Shown one piece after another: positions 1 to 8,021 of a stretch of DNA of 64,000 nucleotides. The first letter of the stretch is position 1; every line of letters starts with the position of its first letter. The stretch lies in the NCBI GenBank assembly GCA_041913045.1, contig JAYSGB010000002.1, positions 62,001 to 126,000 on the forward strand. The letters run 5' to 3'. A program made the position numbers and the translations under genes. The DNA comes from CAMLOF01 sp041913045. Its GTDB lineage: Bacteria > Pseudomonadota > Gammaproteobacteria > Burkholderiales > Burkholderiaceae_C. The notes under the pieces were generated by a model. That model ran no database searches. It was not told where the DNA came from and saw nothing but the letters and a program-made list of their open reading frames with translations.

Positions 1-1
1 G

Positions 2-97
2 GACTGGGCCTTCCTGGGCAGCGTCGCCCTGGGGTTTGGTGCTCTGGCGGGTGTACTGGCCTGGCCGCTGCTGGCCTGGCTATCGCGGCGCGCCTGA
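2..97 (+). CDS. C-terminal end of an integral membrane protein (partial)
   Basis: Only the last 31 codons are inside the window, read from base 2 to a TGA at 95-97. The translated tail is a hydrophobic helix rich in Leu, Ala, Gly and Trp, ending in Ser-Arg-Arg-Ala. This is the usual shape of a last transmembrane segment with a short positive cytoplasmic tail, as in many MFS permeases. It converges on the aor operon with only 7 bases between the stop codons. Too little is visible to name the family; the transporter idea is inference. Confidence 0.55.
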   Translation, partial: DWAFLGSVALGFGALAGVLAWPLLAWLSRRA

Positions 98-104
98 CAA
101 CTGT

Positions 105-368
105 TCAGCCGCCGCCGCGTTGGAGGTAAAGGTCGAACTTCTTCATGAAGGCACGGCGCTCCTCTGCGCTCATGTCATCGAACGCAAAGGCAACATGCAG
201 TCGCGGCAGCCGCATCAGCGCAATCACGCGGGGCGGCAGGGGGTGCCAGTTGACTTGCAAACGGCCGCCCCCCACTTCCACCAGCAGGGTCTGTGCAGAC
301 TGGTGCCACACATGCCCTGCCAGAGCGCGGGGCAGCCAGCCCAGCCACTCGGCCTCGGTGCAGGCCAT
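105..368 (-). CDS. Small uncharacterised protein at the 3' end of the aor operon
   Basis: An 87-aa reading frame follows the MoaD-like gene after 62 bases. I do not recognise its family. ATG at 366-368 is chosen because a purine-rich stretch precedes it; a GTG 36 bases upstream is also possible. The protein has a Trp-rich start, a central Val-Asn-Trp-His-Pro-Leu-Pro-Pro segment, then Pro-Arg-Leu, Phe-Asp-Asp, an Arg/Lys-rich helix and a Gly-Gly-Gly C-terminus. It has no signal peptide, membrane segment or cysteine pair. The terminal glycines resemble the adjacent MoaD-like protein, but the fold looks different. The position suggests an accessory role in enzyme maturation, which is inference. 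Confidence 0.6.
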   Translation of the reverse strand: MACTEAEWLGWLPRALAGHVWHQSAQTLLVEVGGGRLQVNWHPLPPRVIALMRLPRLHVAFAFDDMSAEERRAFMKKFDLYLQRGGG

Positions 369-430
369 GTCACGCTCGAAACGGTCAGGGTAGTCGGTCT
401 GCACGTCAGCAGTGGTTCGGCAAAGGCCGT

Positions 431-688
431 TTAACCACCCGCAATGGGCGGCCAGATGGCCAGCACATCGCCGTCCACCAGCACGCGAGCACCGCGCTGC
501 TCTGGCGGCACGAACACGCCGTTGATCAACACCAAGTGCACCAGCTTGGGCGGCAGCTGGTGCGCCTCCACCACCTGCGTCACCGTGGCGCCATCGGCCA
601 GGGCAAGCTCGATCTGGTTGTATTGAGCGCCGGGCGGCAGGTAGTCGCCCAGCGTGGCAAAGAGTTTCAGGGTCACACGCATCGTCAT
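431..688 (-). CDS. aorD: MoaD/ThiS-family small sulfur-carrier protein of the aor operon
   Basis: An 85-aa protein with the beta-grasp signature of MoaD: an N-terminal strand (Val-Thr-Leu-Lys-Leu-Phe-Ala), a DGATV segment, an INGVFV strand, DGDVLAIWPP and the diagnostic C-terminal Gly-Gly. In the MoaD family the terminal glycine becomes a thiocarboxylate and gives sulfur to the pterin dithiolene. A dedicated copy inside an aldehyde oxidoreductase operon is known from Aromatoleum-type AOR clusters. It begins 11 bases after the flavoprotein gene and is surely co-transcribed. The start is ATG at 688; a second ATG two codons in would serve as well. Its specificity for a tungsten cofactor is inferred from context. 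Confidence 0.85.
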   Translation of the reverse strand: MTMRVTLKLFATLGDYLPPGAQYNQIELALADGATVTQVVEAHQLPPKLVHLVLINGVFVPPEQRGARVLVDGDVLAIWPPIAGG

Positions 689-699
689 GGCACTTTAGC

Positions 700-1980
700 T
701 CAGCGGCGGCGCGTGTCCTGCGCGCCGCTCCAATGCCCCTGACCCTGAGCTGCGCCCAGATAGGCCTGCGCCAGACAGGTCGGGTCCGCCATGAGCTTGT
801 CTTTCCATTCACCCAGGTGCACGCGCCCCTCGACCAGGCCGCGCATCATGCCAACGTGCTCGGTCCAGCCCACACTGTTGCACCCCACCATCACGTCACC
901 GCTGAACTGCAGGCTCAGCACACGCTTGGCCTCGGGGTCGATGCGCTCCACGCGCTCGCCGCCGGGCACACCCTCCCAGTTGCCAAAGCTGGCTGAAATC
1001 AAGCCCAGGGTGTCCAGCACGTTGATCTGCGTGACGCCCTTGAGCTCGGCCTTTTTGCCCACCATGTTCATGGCGGCCACGTAGGCCTGGTCGGCGGCGT
1101 TCGGCTGAATGGCGCTCACCATGGTCTTGCCGCTCACCTTGTCAAAAGCTTCTGCACAGTCTCCGGCGGCATAGATACCCGGCACACTGGTCTGCATGTG
1201 CTCATCGGTCAACACCCCCTGCAGGCAGGTGATGCCGGAATCCTTGAGGAAGCCGATGGCCGGGCGCACGCCCGTGGCGCTGATGATGAGATCCGCCTCG
1301 ATGCTGGCCCCGGTGGACAGCTGCACCTTCAGCGCACTGCCCGCCTGGCTGATGGATTCGACCTTGGCCCCCGTGTGCACCTTCACGCCTTTGGCTTCGC
1401 ACCAGTCGCGGATCATGCCGCCTGCGGCAGGCCCCATCATGCGGGGAACCATGCGGTCACCCATTTCCACCACGGTCAGGTCAACGCCGCGCTGCTTGAG
1501 CGACTCCATGATGATGCAGCCGATGAAACCCGCGCCCATCTGCAGCACGCGCGCGCCGGGTTGCGCCAGCTTCTGGATGGCGCGGGCGTTCTCCAGCGTC
1601 CAACAGGGGTGGATGCCAGGCAGGTCCATGCCCGGAATGGGCGGGCGCACCGGGTGCGAACCCGTGGCGATGAGCAGCTTGTCGAAACCCAGGGTCTGGC
1701 CGTTGTCCAACGCCACGGTGCGCGCGGCGGCGTCCACGTGCGTGGCGCGCGCCCGCACGATGTCGATGCGGCGGTCGGCAAAGTGGGAGCCGCCCTTGCG
1801 CAGCCAGGTACCCCGCTCGTCGATGTTGCCCACCAGCAGGTAGGGAATCGCCATGCGCGAGTACGGAGGCTCGGGCTCGTCGCCGACGATGGTGATACGG
1901 TCAGCAGGTGCGTGTTTGCGGATGGTTTCAGCGGCGATGACGCCAGCGGGTCCCGCGCCGAGGATGAGGTGGTGGATCAT
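700..1980 (-). CDS. aorC: FAD/NAD(P)-binding subunit of aldehyde oxidoreductase
   Basis: A 426-aa pyridine-nucleotide-disulfide oxidoreductase-fold flavoprotein. The N-terminus carries the FAD dinucleotide-binding motif GAGPAG (residues about 8-13). A second Rossmann motif, GAGFIG near residue 150, binds NAD(P). The segment YAAGDCAE near residue 270 is the family's FAD-binding ATG/GD motif. In the three-subunit AOR of Aromatoleum aromaticum the equivalent subunit passes electrons from the iron-sulfur subunit to NAD+, and the length matches. The gene lies 93 bases downstream of the catalytic subunit and 11 bases upstream of the MoaD-like gene. No redox-active CxxxxC pair is visible, so it is not a disulfide reductase. 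Subunit assignment rests on motifs and gene order. Confidence 0.88.
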   Translation of the reverse strand: MIHHLILGAGPAGVIAAETIRKHAPADRITIVGDEPEPPYSRMAIPYLLVGNIDERGTWLRKGGSHFADRRIDIVRARATHVDAAARTVALDNGQTLGFDKLLIATGSHPVRPPIPGMDLPGIHPCWTLENARAIQKLAQPGARVLQMGAGFIGCIIMESLKQRGVDLTVVEMGDRMVPRMMGPAAGGMIRDWCEAKGVKVHTGAKVESISQAGSALKVQLSTGASIEADLIISATGVRPAIGFLKDSGITCLQGVLTDEHMQTSVPGIYAAGDCAEAFDKVSGKTMVSAIQPNAADQAYVAAMNMVGKKAELKGVTQINVLDTLGLISASFGNWEGVPGGERVERIDPEAKRVLSLQFSGDVMVGCNSVGWTEHVGMMRGLVEGRVHLGEWKDKLMADPTCLAQAYLGAAQGQGHWSGAQDTRRR

Positions 1981-2073
1981 GGTTGAGCGGTCTCGATGGT
2001 GGATGAAAAAGGGGTGGCCAGGCTCACACCCGGCTCACCCCAAAAAACCTGCCCCGGCAGGCAGGTCCCACGT

Positions 2074-3921
2074 TCAAAGGCCCAGGCGTTGCTTCGTTGC
2101 GGCGGTCGGGCGGCCCTCGGTGTCCCAGCCGCGCACCTCGTAGTACTTGGGCAGCATTTCGGGCAGCTTGCTCACGGTGCCTTTGGCCGGACCGGTCTTG
2201 GCAGCCTCGGTCAGCAGGCGCTTGGGCAGGTTGTCGTCGGCCTTGGTGAAGCCCGCCGCGTTGTTGAACTCGCGCTCCATGTTCCAGATGCGCTCGCCGA
2301 TGTGGTTGAGGTGTTCCATGGTGTATTCCTCACCACAGGCGGCCTGCACCTGGGGCGCCACGTCGGCCAGCGTCCAGGCGAAGCTGGTGAAGATGCAGAT
2401 ACCCGCCGAGTCGAACGCGGCGGTGGCGTCCTGGAAGGCCTTGACCAGTTCGGGCTTGCCGTTGGCATCCGTGGGTTCGGTCTTGATGGGAATGCCCAGC
2501 ACCTCGGAGGCAATGGTGTAGCCACGCAGGTGGCAGGCGCCCCGGTTGCTGGTGGCGTAGGCCAAGCCGATGCCTTGCACCACACGGCCGTCGTAGGCCG
2601 GGAATTCCTGACCCTTGACGCTCATGCTCAGGTCCGGGTGGCCGTACTTGGCGGTCAGGCGCTTGGAGCCCAAACCAATTTCCTTGCCAAAACCCACGCC
2701 GTTGGCGGTCATGTCGGCCAGCTCGCACAAGGCCTTGGCAGAGCCAAACGGTGCCTCAATGCCGATCTGCTCCTTGGTGAGCACGCCCATTTCGTACAGT
2801 TCCATCACCGCGCCCACGGTGGCGCCAAAGCTGATGGGGTCCATGCCCTGCTCGTTGCAGATCAGGTTGGCATACTGCAGCGCTTCCAGATCGTTCACGC
2901 CGTTGGCCGCACCCAGCGCCCAGGCAGCTTCATACTCCAGGCCGCCGCTGGCGCCCCAGTACTGCGGCTTGTTCTGCACGCTGAAGTGGCTCTCGTCGAT
3001 CTTGCTGATGCGCCCGCAGGCGATGGTGCAACCGAAGCAGGCCTGGTTGGTGACCAGATGCTTCTTGCCGTCGGTGGCGCGCGGCGTGGCCATGGCCTCG
3101 GCGGAGATGTCCTTGGCGCCTTCGAACTGCACGTCGCGGTGGTTGCGGGTGGGCAGTGCGCCCACCTCGTTGATCACGTTCATCAGCACCTGGGTGCCGT
3201 AGGTGGGCAGGCCCTGGCCGGTCACACCGTTTTCGGCCAGCACTTTCTTGGCAGCCTTGGTGGCGGCCATGAAAGCCTTCGGGTCGCGCACGTTGCCCAC
3301 ACCCTTGGTGCCACGCACAGCAATGGCCTTCAGGTTCTTGCTGCCAGCCACGGCACCCACGCCGGAGCGGCCCGCCGCACGGTGCAGGTCGTTCACGATG
3401 GCTGCGTAGAGCACCTGGTTCTCGCCCGCCGCGCCAATGCTGGAAACGCGCAGCAATGGGTCCTGCAGGCTGGTCTTGAGGATCTCCTCAGTCTTCCACA
3501 CGGTCTGCCCCCACAGGTGGGAAGCATCGCGCAACTCGGCCACGTCGTCGTTGACGTACAGATACACCGGCTTGGGCGACTTGCCCTCGAAGATGATCAT
3601 GTCCCACCCGGCCATCTTCAGCTCGGCGCCCCAGTAGCCGCCCGAGTTGGAACAGGCAATGGCGCCGGTAAGCGGCCCTTTGGTGATGACGGTGTAACGG
3701 CCACCGGTGGAGGCCATGGTGCCCGTCAGCGGGCCGGTGGCCCAGATGAGCTTGTTGTCGGCGGACAGCGGATCGACCTTGGGATCGACCTCCTCCACCA
3801 GGTACTTGCTGCCCAGCCCGCGCGAGCCGATGTAGGCACGCGCCCAGTCCATGTTCAACGGCTCCGATTTGACGGTGCCGGCAGTCAGGTTGACGCGAAG
3901 GATTTTTCCAGCCCAGGACAT
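2074..3921 (-). CDS. aorB: Aldehyde:ferredoxin oxidoreductase-family catalytic subunit (predicted tungsten enzyme)
   Basis: A 615-aa AOR-family protein that oxidises aldehydes to carboxylic acids at a bis-pterin metal site. The N-terminal domain starts WAGKILRVNL and contains the pterin-contacting stretches IGSRGLGSKY and GPLTGT. The [4Fe-4S] ligands are Cys295, Cys298 and Cys302 (C-x2-C-x3-C) plus Cys509 in DSAGIC, the standard AOR spacing. NRGACHLRGY near 459-468 is another family signature. Characterised members hold tungsten, and tungstate uptake genes lie about 8 kb away, supporting a tungsten cofactor here. Substrate range (aromatic or aliphatic aldehydes) cannot be read from sequence. 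The gene follows the ferredoxin subunit by 18 bases and has a good Shine-Dalgarno (GAAGGAGAAATGAC context). Confidence 0.93.
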   Translation of the reverse strand: MSWAGKILRVNLTAGTVKSEPLNMDWARAYIGSRGLGSKYLVEEVDPKVDPLSADNKLIWATGPLTGTMASTGGRYTVITKGPLTGAIACSNSGGYWGAELKMAGWDMIIFEGKSPKPVYLYVNDDVAELRDASHLWGQTVWKTEEILKTSLQDPLLRVSSIGAAGENQVLYAAIVNDLHRAAGRSGVGAVAGSKNLKAIAVRGTKGVGNVRDPKAFMAATKAAKKVLAENGVTGQGLPTYGTQVLMNVINEVGALPTRNHRDVQFEGAKDISAEAMATPRATDGKKHLVTNQACFGCTIACGRISKIDESHFSVQNKPQYWGASGGLEYEAAWALGAANGVNDLEALQYANLICNEQGMDPISFGATVGAVMELYEMGVLTKEQIGIEAPFGSAKALCELADMTANGVGFGKEIGLGSKRLTAKYGHPDLSMSVKGQEFPAYDGRVVQGIGLAYATSNRGACHLRGYTIASEVLGIPIKTEPTDANGKPELVKAFQDATAAFDSAGICIFTSFAWTLADVAPQVQAACGEEYTMEHLNHIGERIWNMEREFNNAAGFTKADDNLPKRLLTEAAKTGPAKGTVSKLPEMLPKYYEVRGWDTEGRPTAATKQRLGL

Positions 3922-3939
3922 GTCATTTCTCCTTCAGTA

Positions 3940-4413
3940 TCAGGCGGCGGCCTGGTTGCCGAGCTTGTCAGCCCACTGTTTCATCTTGTCGATGCCGGTC
4001 CAGTTGGCGTCGATAAAGGTGATGGCGCCGGTCGGGCAGGCGTCGGCACAGGCCGGGTCGCCGCCGCACAGGTCGCACTTCTGGACCTTGCCGGTCTCTT
4101 GCACGTAGTTGACCGTGCCGAACGGGCAGGCAATGGTGCAGACCTTGCAGCCCACGCAGGTGGTTTCGTTCACCACCTTGGCGCCGGTGATCTTGTCCAC
4201 GGTGATGGCCTCGACCGGGCAGGCGTGCAGGCACCAGGCCTCGTCGCACTGCGTGCAGGTATAGGGCACCTTTTTGCCCGTGTGGTGGAAGTCGAAGACC
4301 TTGATGCGCGACTTGGACGTGGCGTAGGTGCCGTAGTTCTCGAAAGAACAGGCCATTTCGCACTGCAAACAGCCGGTGCATTTGTCCGGGTTGATGTGCA
4401 GGACTTTCTGCAT
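3940..4413 (-). CDS. aorA: Ferredoxin-like electron-transfer subunit of aldehyde oxidoreductase
   Basis: A 157-aa polyferredoxin of the HycB/DMSO-reductase B-subunit type. Four cysteine groups are seen: CTGCLQCEMAC near residue 12, CTQCDEAWCLHAC near 53, CVGCKVCTIAC near 87 and CDLCGGDPACADAC near 113. Together these can bind four [4Fe-4S] clusters. There is no twin-arginine signal, so it should be cytoplasmic with AorB. Its length and position as first gene match AorA of the Aromatoleum AOR complex, where it relays electrons between catalytic and flavin subunits. The upstream 240-base divergent region holds two copies of a palindrome described separately. Confidence 0.92.
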   Translation of the reverse strand: MQKVLHINPDKCTGCLQCEMACSFENYGTYATSKSRIKVFDFHHTGKKVPYTCTQCDEAWCLHACPVEAITVDKITGAKVVNETTCVGCKVCTIACPFGTVNYVQETGKVQKCDLCGGDPACADACPTGAITFIDANWTGIDKMKQWADKLGNQAAA

Positions 4414-4458
4414 GTGGGTCTCCTGTTGGGTAGCGGCAAGCCCGTTGGCGCGCCTTGC

Positions 4459-4478
4459 CTATGAAGGTTTGTGCATAG
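4459..4478. promoter_or_regulatory. Palindromic operator candidate A (CTATG-N10-CATAG)
   Basis: A perfect 5-bp inverted repeat, CTATG, ten bases, CATAG, 46-65 bases upstream of the aorA start codon. The flanks extend it to GCCTATG and CATAGCC. Sites with the same spacing occur at 4529-4548 and in the tup promoter at 13778-13797. The half-site resembles the GCTATATA half of ModE boxes. Binding by the ModE-like regulator of this window is inference. Confidence 0.5.
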
Positions 4479-4528
4479 CCATTGTTGGATCACCACGCGC
4501 CGATGTATTCAGGGTTATCCCTAGTCGG

Positions 4529-4548
4529 CTATGAAATCAAAAACATAT
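4529..4548. promoter_or_regulatory. Palindromic operator candidate B (CTATG-N10-CATAT)
   Basis: Second copy of the palindrome in the aor/regulator intergenic region, CTATG, ten bases, CATAT. It lies 51 bases from copy A, about 116 bases upstream of aorA and about 105 bases upstream of the divergent regulator. Copies A and B together could allow looping or cooperative binding. Nine of ten arm bases are identical to copy A. Confidence 0.45.
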
Positions 4549-4653
4549 TCTCAAATTGAAACACTGCTCTAATGTTCTTGCAGGCGTTTGCGCGGCAACA
4601 TCGGCAGCGATTGAACCCAATAACGGTCCAGGCAAAGCACAGACAAGCCCCAC

Positions 4654-5787
4654 ATGAGCACCGTACGCACCACCGTATTCCAAGGCGAGGCCGCACCGGT
4701 TGGCCGCAAAGACCGTCTTGATAGCATTGCGCAGGCAAGGCGTGCAGTCCTTGCTGAACGGGCGCCCTCGGCCACGCCCTGGGTCCAGCCCTGGATAGAG
4801 CAGTCATGGCGGCGCTGCCTTTCCAGAGGGCAGCAACCGCAACAGCGGGTGGTGTTCGACGCGGTGTCCGCCGCCGACATGCACCGAGCCATCGAGGCCA
4901 ACCAGCCCTTGCTGCATGCAGCAGCGCCGGTGATACGCTCACTGGCCAGGGCAATGGCCGACACACGTTATTTCGCGATCCTCACAGATGCGCGCGGCTT
5001 GGTGATTGACGTGAACGGCCCAGTGGACAGACAGGACCGGCGTGCCACGGCAATCGCCCGCGTCGGGGTTGACCTGTCGGAAGCGGCTGTAGGAACAACT
5101 GCCATAGGCACCACCCTGACCGACGGGCACCCCGTCTGGCTGCACCGCGGCGAACATTTTTTCGACGACACCGCTGTTTACAGTTGTGCGGGCGCACCGG
5201 TGTTTGGACCGGACGGCCGTTGCGCTGGTATGCTGGATTTGACCGGCGTTGACGTGCCCGAGCGCCCGGCACTCAAGCATCTGGTCGCCCAGGCTGCCCG
5301 CAGCATAGAAAACGCCTTGACTCTGGCGCAGCCTCACCCCATGTTGCTGCGCCTGCATTGGCCTGGCCGCGTGCTTGGAGAAGACGGTGATGGGCTGGTG
5401 GGCGTGGACGCCGATGGTCGCATCACCGCAGCCAACCGCGCCGCCATGGAAATGCTCACGCTGATTCCGGGTGCGCCATGGCCGCATTGTGATGACGTGT
5501 TTGCCGTACCGACGGATGTGCTTTTCGACGCCGCACGCGCAGGGCGAGGCGCCACCGAAGTCCCGCTCTGGTGCGGTTTGCGCCTTCAGGTGCTGGCCTT
5601 GCAGGGCAACGGGCAGGAGCACCCGACACGTGCAAACGCCAAACACGCCATGGGTGTTCCATTGAGGGAAGTGGAAAGCGCGCTCATCCGCCGCGCCGTG
5701 GAAGAGGCAGGGGGCAACGTCGCTGTGGCGGCTCGCGCTTTAGGCATCAGCCGGGCTACGGTCTACCGTAAGCTGGAGCGGCACTGA
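4654..5787 (+). CDS. AcoR-like transcriptional regulator (GAF plus Fis-type HTH) lacking the AAA+ domain
   Basis: A 377-aa protein divergent from aorABCD. The N-terminal 220 residues resemble the sensory part of AcoR-type activators, with a GAF-like domain (DARGLVIDVNG near 90, then GVDLSEAAVGTTAIG and the CAGAPVFGPDG strand). A PAS-like piece follows near 245 (GVDADGRITAANRAA). The C-terminus (about 336-375) is a Fis/NtrC-type helix-turn-helix, with EEAGGNVAVAARALGISR and ATVYRKL. The central sigma-54 AAA+ ATPase is absent: there is no Walker A GESGTGKE and no GAFTGA loop. It therefore cannot activate sigma-54 polymerase in the usual way and probably works with sigma-70 or as a repressor. 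Position suggests control of aor, perhaps by an aldehyde or its product; that is inference. Confidence 0.82.
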   Translation: MSTVRTTVFQGEAAPVGRKDRLDSIAQARRAVLAERAPSATPWVQPWIEQSWRRCLSRGQQPQQRVVFDAVSAADMHRAIEANQPLLHAAAPVIRSLARAMADTRYFAILTDARGLVIDVNGPVDRQDRRATAIARVGVDLSEAAVGTTAIGTTLTDGHPVWLHRGEHFFDDTAVYSCAGAPVFGPDGRCAGMLDLTGVDVPERPALKHLVAQAARSIENALTLAQPHPMLLRLHWPGRVLGEDGDGLVGVDADGRITAANRAAMEMLTLIPGAPWPHCDDVFAVPTDVLFDAARAGRGATEVPLWCGLRLQVLALQGNGQEHPTRANAKHAMGVPLREVESALIRRAVEEAGGNVAVAARALGISRATVYRKLERH

Positions 5788-5810
5788 GGGCACGCTCCGC
5801 GTGACTAAAA

Positions 5811-8021
5811 CTACTGCCAAGTGTGAACCGGCAACGGCGCAAAGGCCTGCATGAAAGCGGTCATCTGCGCGGCAGGCAAGGGCCTGCTGACAAGGTAGCC
5901 TTGCATGGCATTGCAATGCAAACGCCGCAGGTGGCCCGCCTGGTCGGGCGTTTCCACGCCTTCTGCAACCACCTCCAGCCCCAGGCTATGCCCCATGGCA
6001 ACCACTGCGCGAACAATCGACGCGTTGCCCCGGTTAGTCGTCATGTCGCGCACAAAGGACATGTCCACCTTGAGCTTGTGCACCTCCAGCTGCTGGAGGT
6101 AGGCCAGGGAAGAATAGCCCGTGCCAAAGTCATCGATCGAAAGACGCACCCCGAGCGCCTTGAGTTCGGCCAGCGACTGCAGAGAGCGGTCTCGGTCGAG
6201 CATGATGAAGCTCTCGGTGATTTCAAGCTCCAGCTGCTGCGGGGCAATGCCGCTGGCGGCCAGACACTGCTGCACGGCCTCCAGCAAATGGCCGCGGCTC
6301 AATTGCACCGCAGAAACATTGACAGCCACCTGTGGAGGCGCCAAGCCTGCGGCAGTCCATGCACTTATTTGCCGAGCGGCCTCTTGCAACACCCAGTCGC
6401 CAATTCGCACCACCAGGCCGCTTTCCTCGGCGAACGCAATGAACTCACCCGGCGGCACCATGCCGCGAACGGGATGCTGCCAGCGCACCAACGCCTCCAG
6501 GCCCACAATGCGCCCGGTTTGCAAATCGATCTGCGGCTGGTAGTGCAGCACCAGTTCCTGCCGCTCAATGGCCTGGCGCAGGTCTGCCTCCAGCGTCAGT
6601 CGGCTGCGCGCACGGCTGGAAAGCTCCGGCGAGAAAAACCGCAGCACGCCCCTGCCCTGCGCCTTGGCCTGGTGCAGCGCGGCGTCGGCATGGCTTTGCA
6701 ATGTCTCAGGGTCGGTTCCGTCGGCTGGGTATAGGGCTATGCCTATGCTCATGCCCACGTAGATGCTCTGCCCGTCCAGCTCTATGGGCTTGGCAAGCGC
6801 GTCAATCATGCGCTGCGCCATCAGGTCAACCCAGGGTGTGCCTTCGCGCCGCTCCAGAATGATGTCGAACTCATCGCCACCGATGCGTGCAATGGTGTCG
6901 CTTTCGGGCATCAAGCCCTGCAGACGCTTGGCCACCTCCACCAGCAGGCGGTCGCCACGGCTGTGGCCCAGGCTTTCGTTGATGGTCTTGAAGTTGTCCA
7001 AGTCCAGCGACAGCAGGGCGAACTGCGTTGCGCTGCGCTCGGCGTGTTGCACTGCATGCTGAAGCAGTTCCGCAAACAGTGCCCGGTTGGGCAAGCCAGT
7101 GAGCGAATCGCGCTGCGCCAGAATTCGGTACTTTTCCTCGCTCACCTGAAGTAGCGCGGTACGCTGCGCCACCAAGTCCTCAAGGAAACGCCTCAGCCGG
7201 GCCAGCTCCAGGTGGGTGCGAACGCGGGCATGCACCTCGTCAATGTCGAAGGGCTTGGTGATGTAGTCTGCCGCCCCCAGCTCAAACCCGCGAACCTTGT
7301 CACTCACCGCGTCCACCACGGTAACGAAGATCACAGGAATGCGGTTGCCCGCTGGTGTAGCCTTGATTCGACGGCAAACCTCATAGCCATCCATGCCCGG
7401 CATCATCACGTCCAGCAGAACCAGGTCTGGCGGCGACGGACCGTTGACGATTTCAAGCGCGCGTGTCCCGGTATTGGCCACCTGGATACGGTAGGTGTCT
7501 TTCAGCGCTTCCAGCAGTTCGTGGATGTTTTCGGGAACGTCGTCCACCACAAGCAGGGACTGGGTACGGCCATTCGGCACATGCGCCATCACGTCCAGCA
7601 ACACGGGGTTGCGGCGGTAACGCTGCAGCTCCAGCTGGGTTCGTACACGGGTGTGCAGCAAGTCTGGGTTCACCGGTTTGGTGATGTAGTCCGCCACCCC
7701 CAGGGCCAGGCCGCGCGCTTCGTCAGCTGCGTCGGCAAGCGCGGTAACGAAAATCACCGGAATTTCAGCGGTCGCGGGGTCTATTTTGAGTTCCGCCAGC
7801 ACCGAGTAACCGTCCATTCCGGGCATGCGGATGTCCAGTAGGATCAAATCCGGGTGAGGCAGGCGGCGCGCCAACTCCAAGGCTTTTTCGCCGCTGGTCG
7901 CGGCCACGATGGCGTAATCGTCTCGGAGCACGCTCATCAAGGCGTGCAAATTCTCGTGAACGTCATCAACGATGAGAATGCGTGCACGCTCGGGCATACG
8001 GTTGTTCTCCTGTGTGCTCAT
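5811..8021 (-). CDS. Tandem-receiver GGDEF-EAL response regulator (cyclic-di-GMP metabolism)
   Basis: A 736-aa cytoplasmic protein with REC1 (phospho-acceptor Asp63 in LLDIRMPGMDG), REC2 (Asp204 in LLDVMMPGMDG), a short coiled linker, GGDEF and EAL. The GGDEF motif is intact at 381-385. The inhibitory I-site RxxD is missing, as Pro-Glu-Ser-Asp stands there. EAL is intact at 509-511, followed by the IDDFGTGYSSL and AEGVET motifs of active phosphodiesterases. Both cyclase and phosphodiesterase activities are thus possible. The start codon overlaps the stop of the upstream hybrid kinase (ATGA), so the two are translationally coupled and presumably one phosphorelay. Net activity and output are unknown. 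Confidence 0.92.
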   Translation of the reverse strand: MSTQENNRMPERARILIVDDVHENLHALMSVLRDDYAIVAATSGEKALELARRLPHPDLILLDIRMPGMDGYSVLAELKIDPATAEIPVIFVTALADAADEARGLALGVADYITKPVNPDLLHTRVRTQLELQRYRRNPVLLDVMAHVPNGRTQSLLVVDDVPENIHELLEALKDTYRIQVANTGTRALEIVNGPSPPDLVLLDVMMPGMDGYEVCRRIKATPAGNRIPVIFVTVVDAVSDKVRGFELGAADYITKPFDIDEVHARVRTHLELARLRRFLEDLVAQRTALLQVSEEKYRILAQRDSLTGLPNRALFAELLQHAVQHAERSATQFALLSLDLDNFKTINESLGHSRGDRLLVEVAKRLQGLMPESDTIARIGGDEFDIILERREGTPWVDLMAQRMIDALAKPIELDGQSIYVGMSIGIALYPADGTDPETLQSHADAALHQAKAQGRGVLRFFSPELSSRARSRLTLEADLRQAIERQELVLHYQPQIDLQTGRIVGLEALVRWQHPVRGMVPPGEFIAFAEESGLVVRIGDWVLQEAARQISAWTAAGLAPPQVAVNVSAVQLSRGHLLEAVQQCLAASGIAPQQLELEITESFIMLDRDRSLQSLAELKALGVRLSIDDFGTGYSSLAYLQQLEVHKLKVDMSFVRDMTTNRGNASIVRAVVAMGHSLGLEVVAEGVETPDQAGHLRRLHCNAMQGYLVSRPLPAAQMTAFMQAFAPLPVHTWQ

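Noticed and set aside
105..812. 235-codon reading frame for the small aor protein
   Set aside because: The first two thirds overlap the MoaD-like gene and the end of aorC in another frame; only the last 87 codons look real.
4446..4460. Possible sigma-54 promoter (TGGCGC...TTGC) near aor
   Set aside because: GG to GC spacing is eight, not the required ten, and the adjacent regulator lacks the AAA+ domain.
1996..4464. 822-codon open frame on the plus strand across aorB
   Set aside because: His- and Gly-rich translation without family features; it is the mirror of the AOR genes, which carry all cluster ligands on the minus strand.
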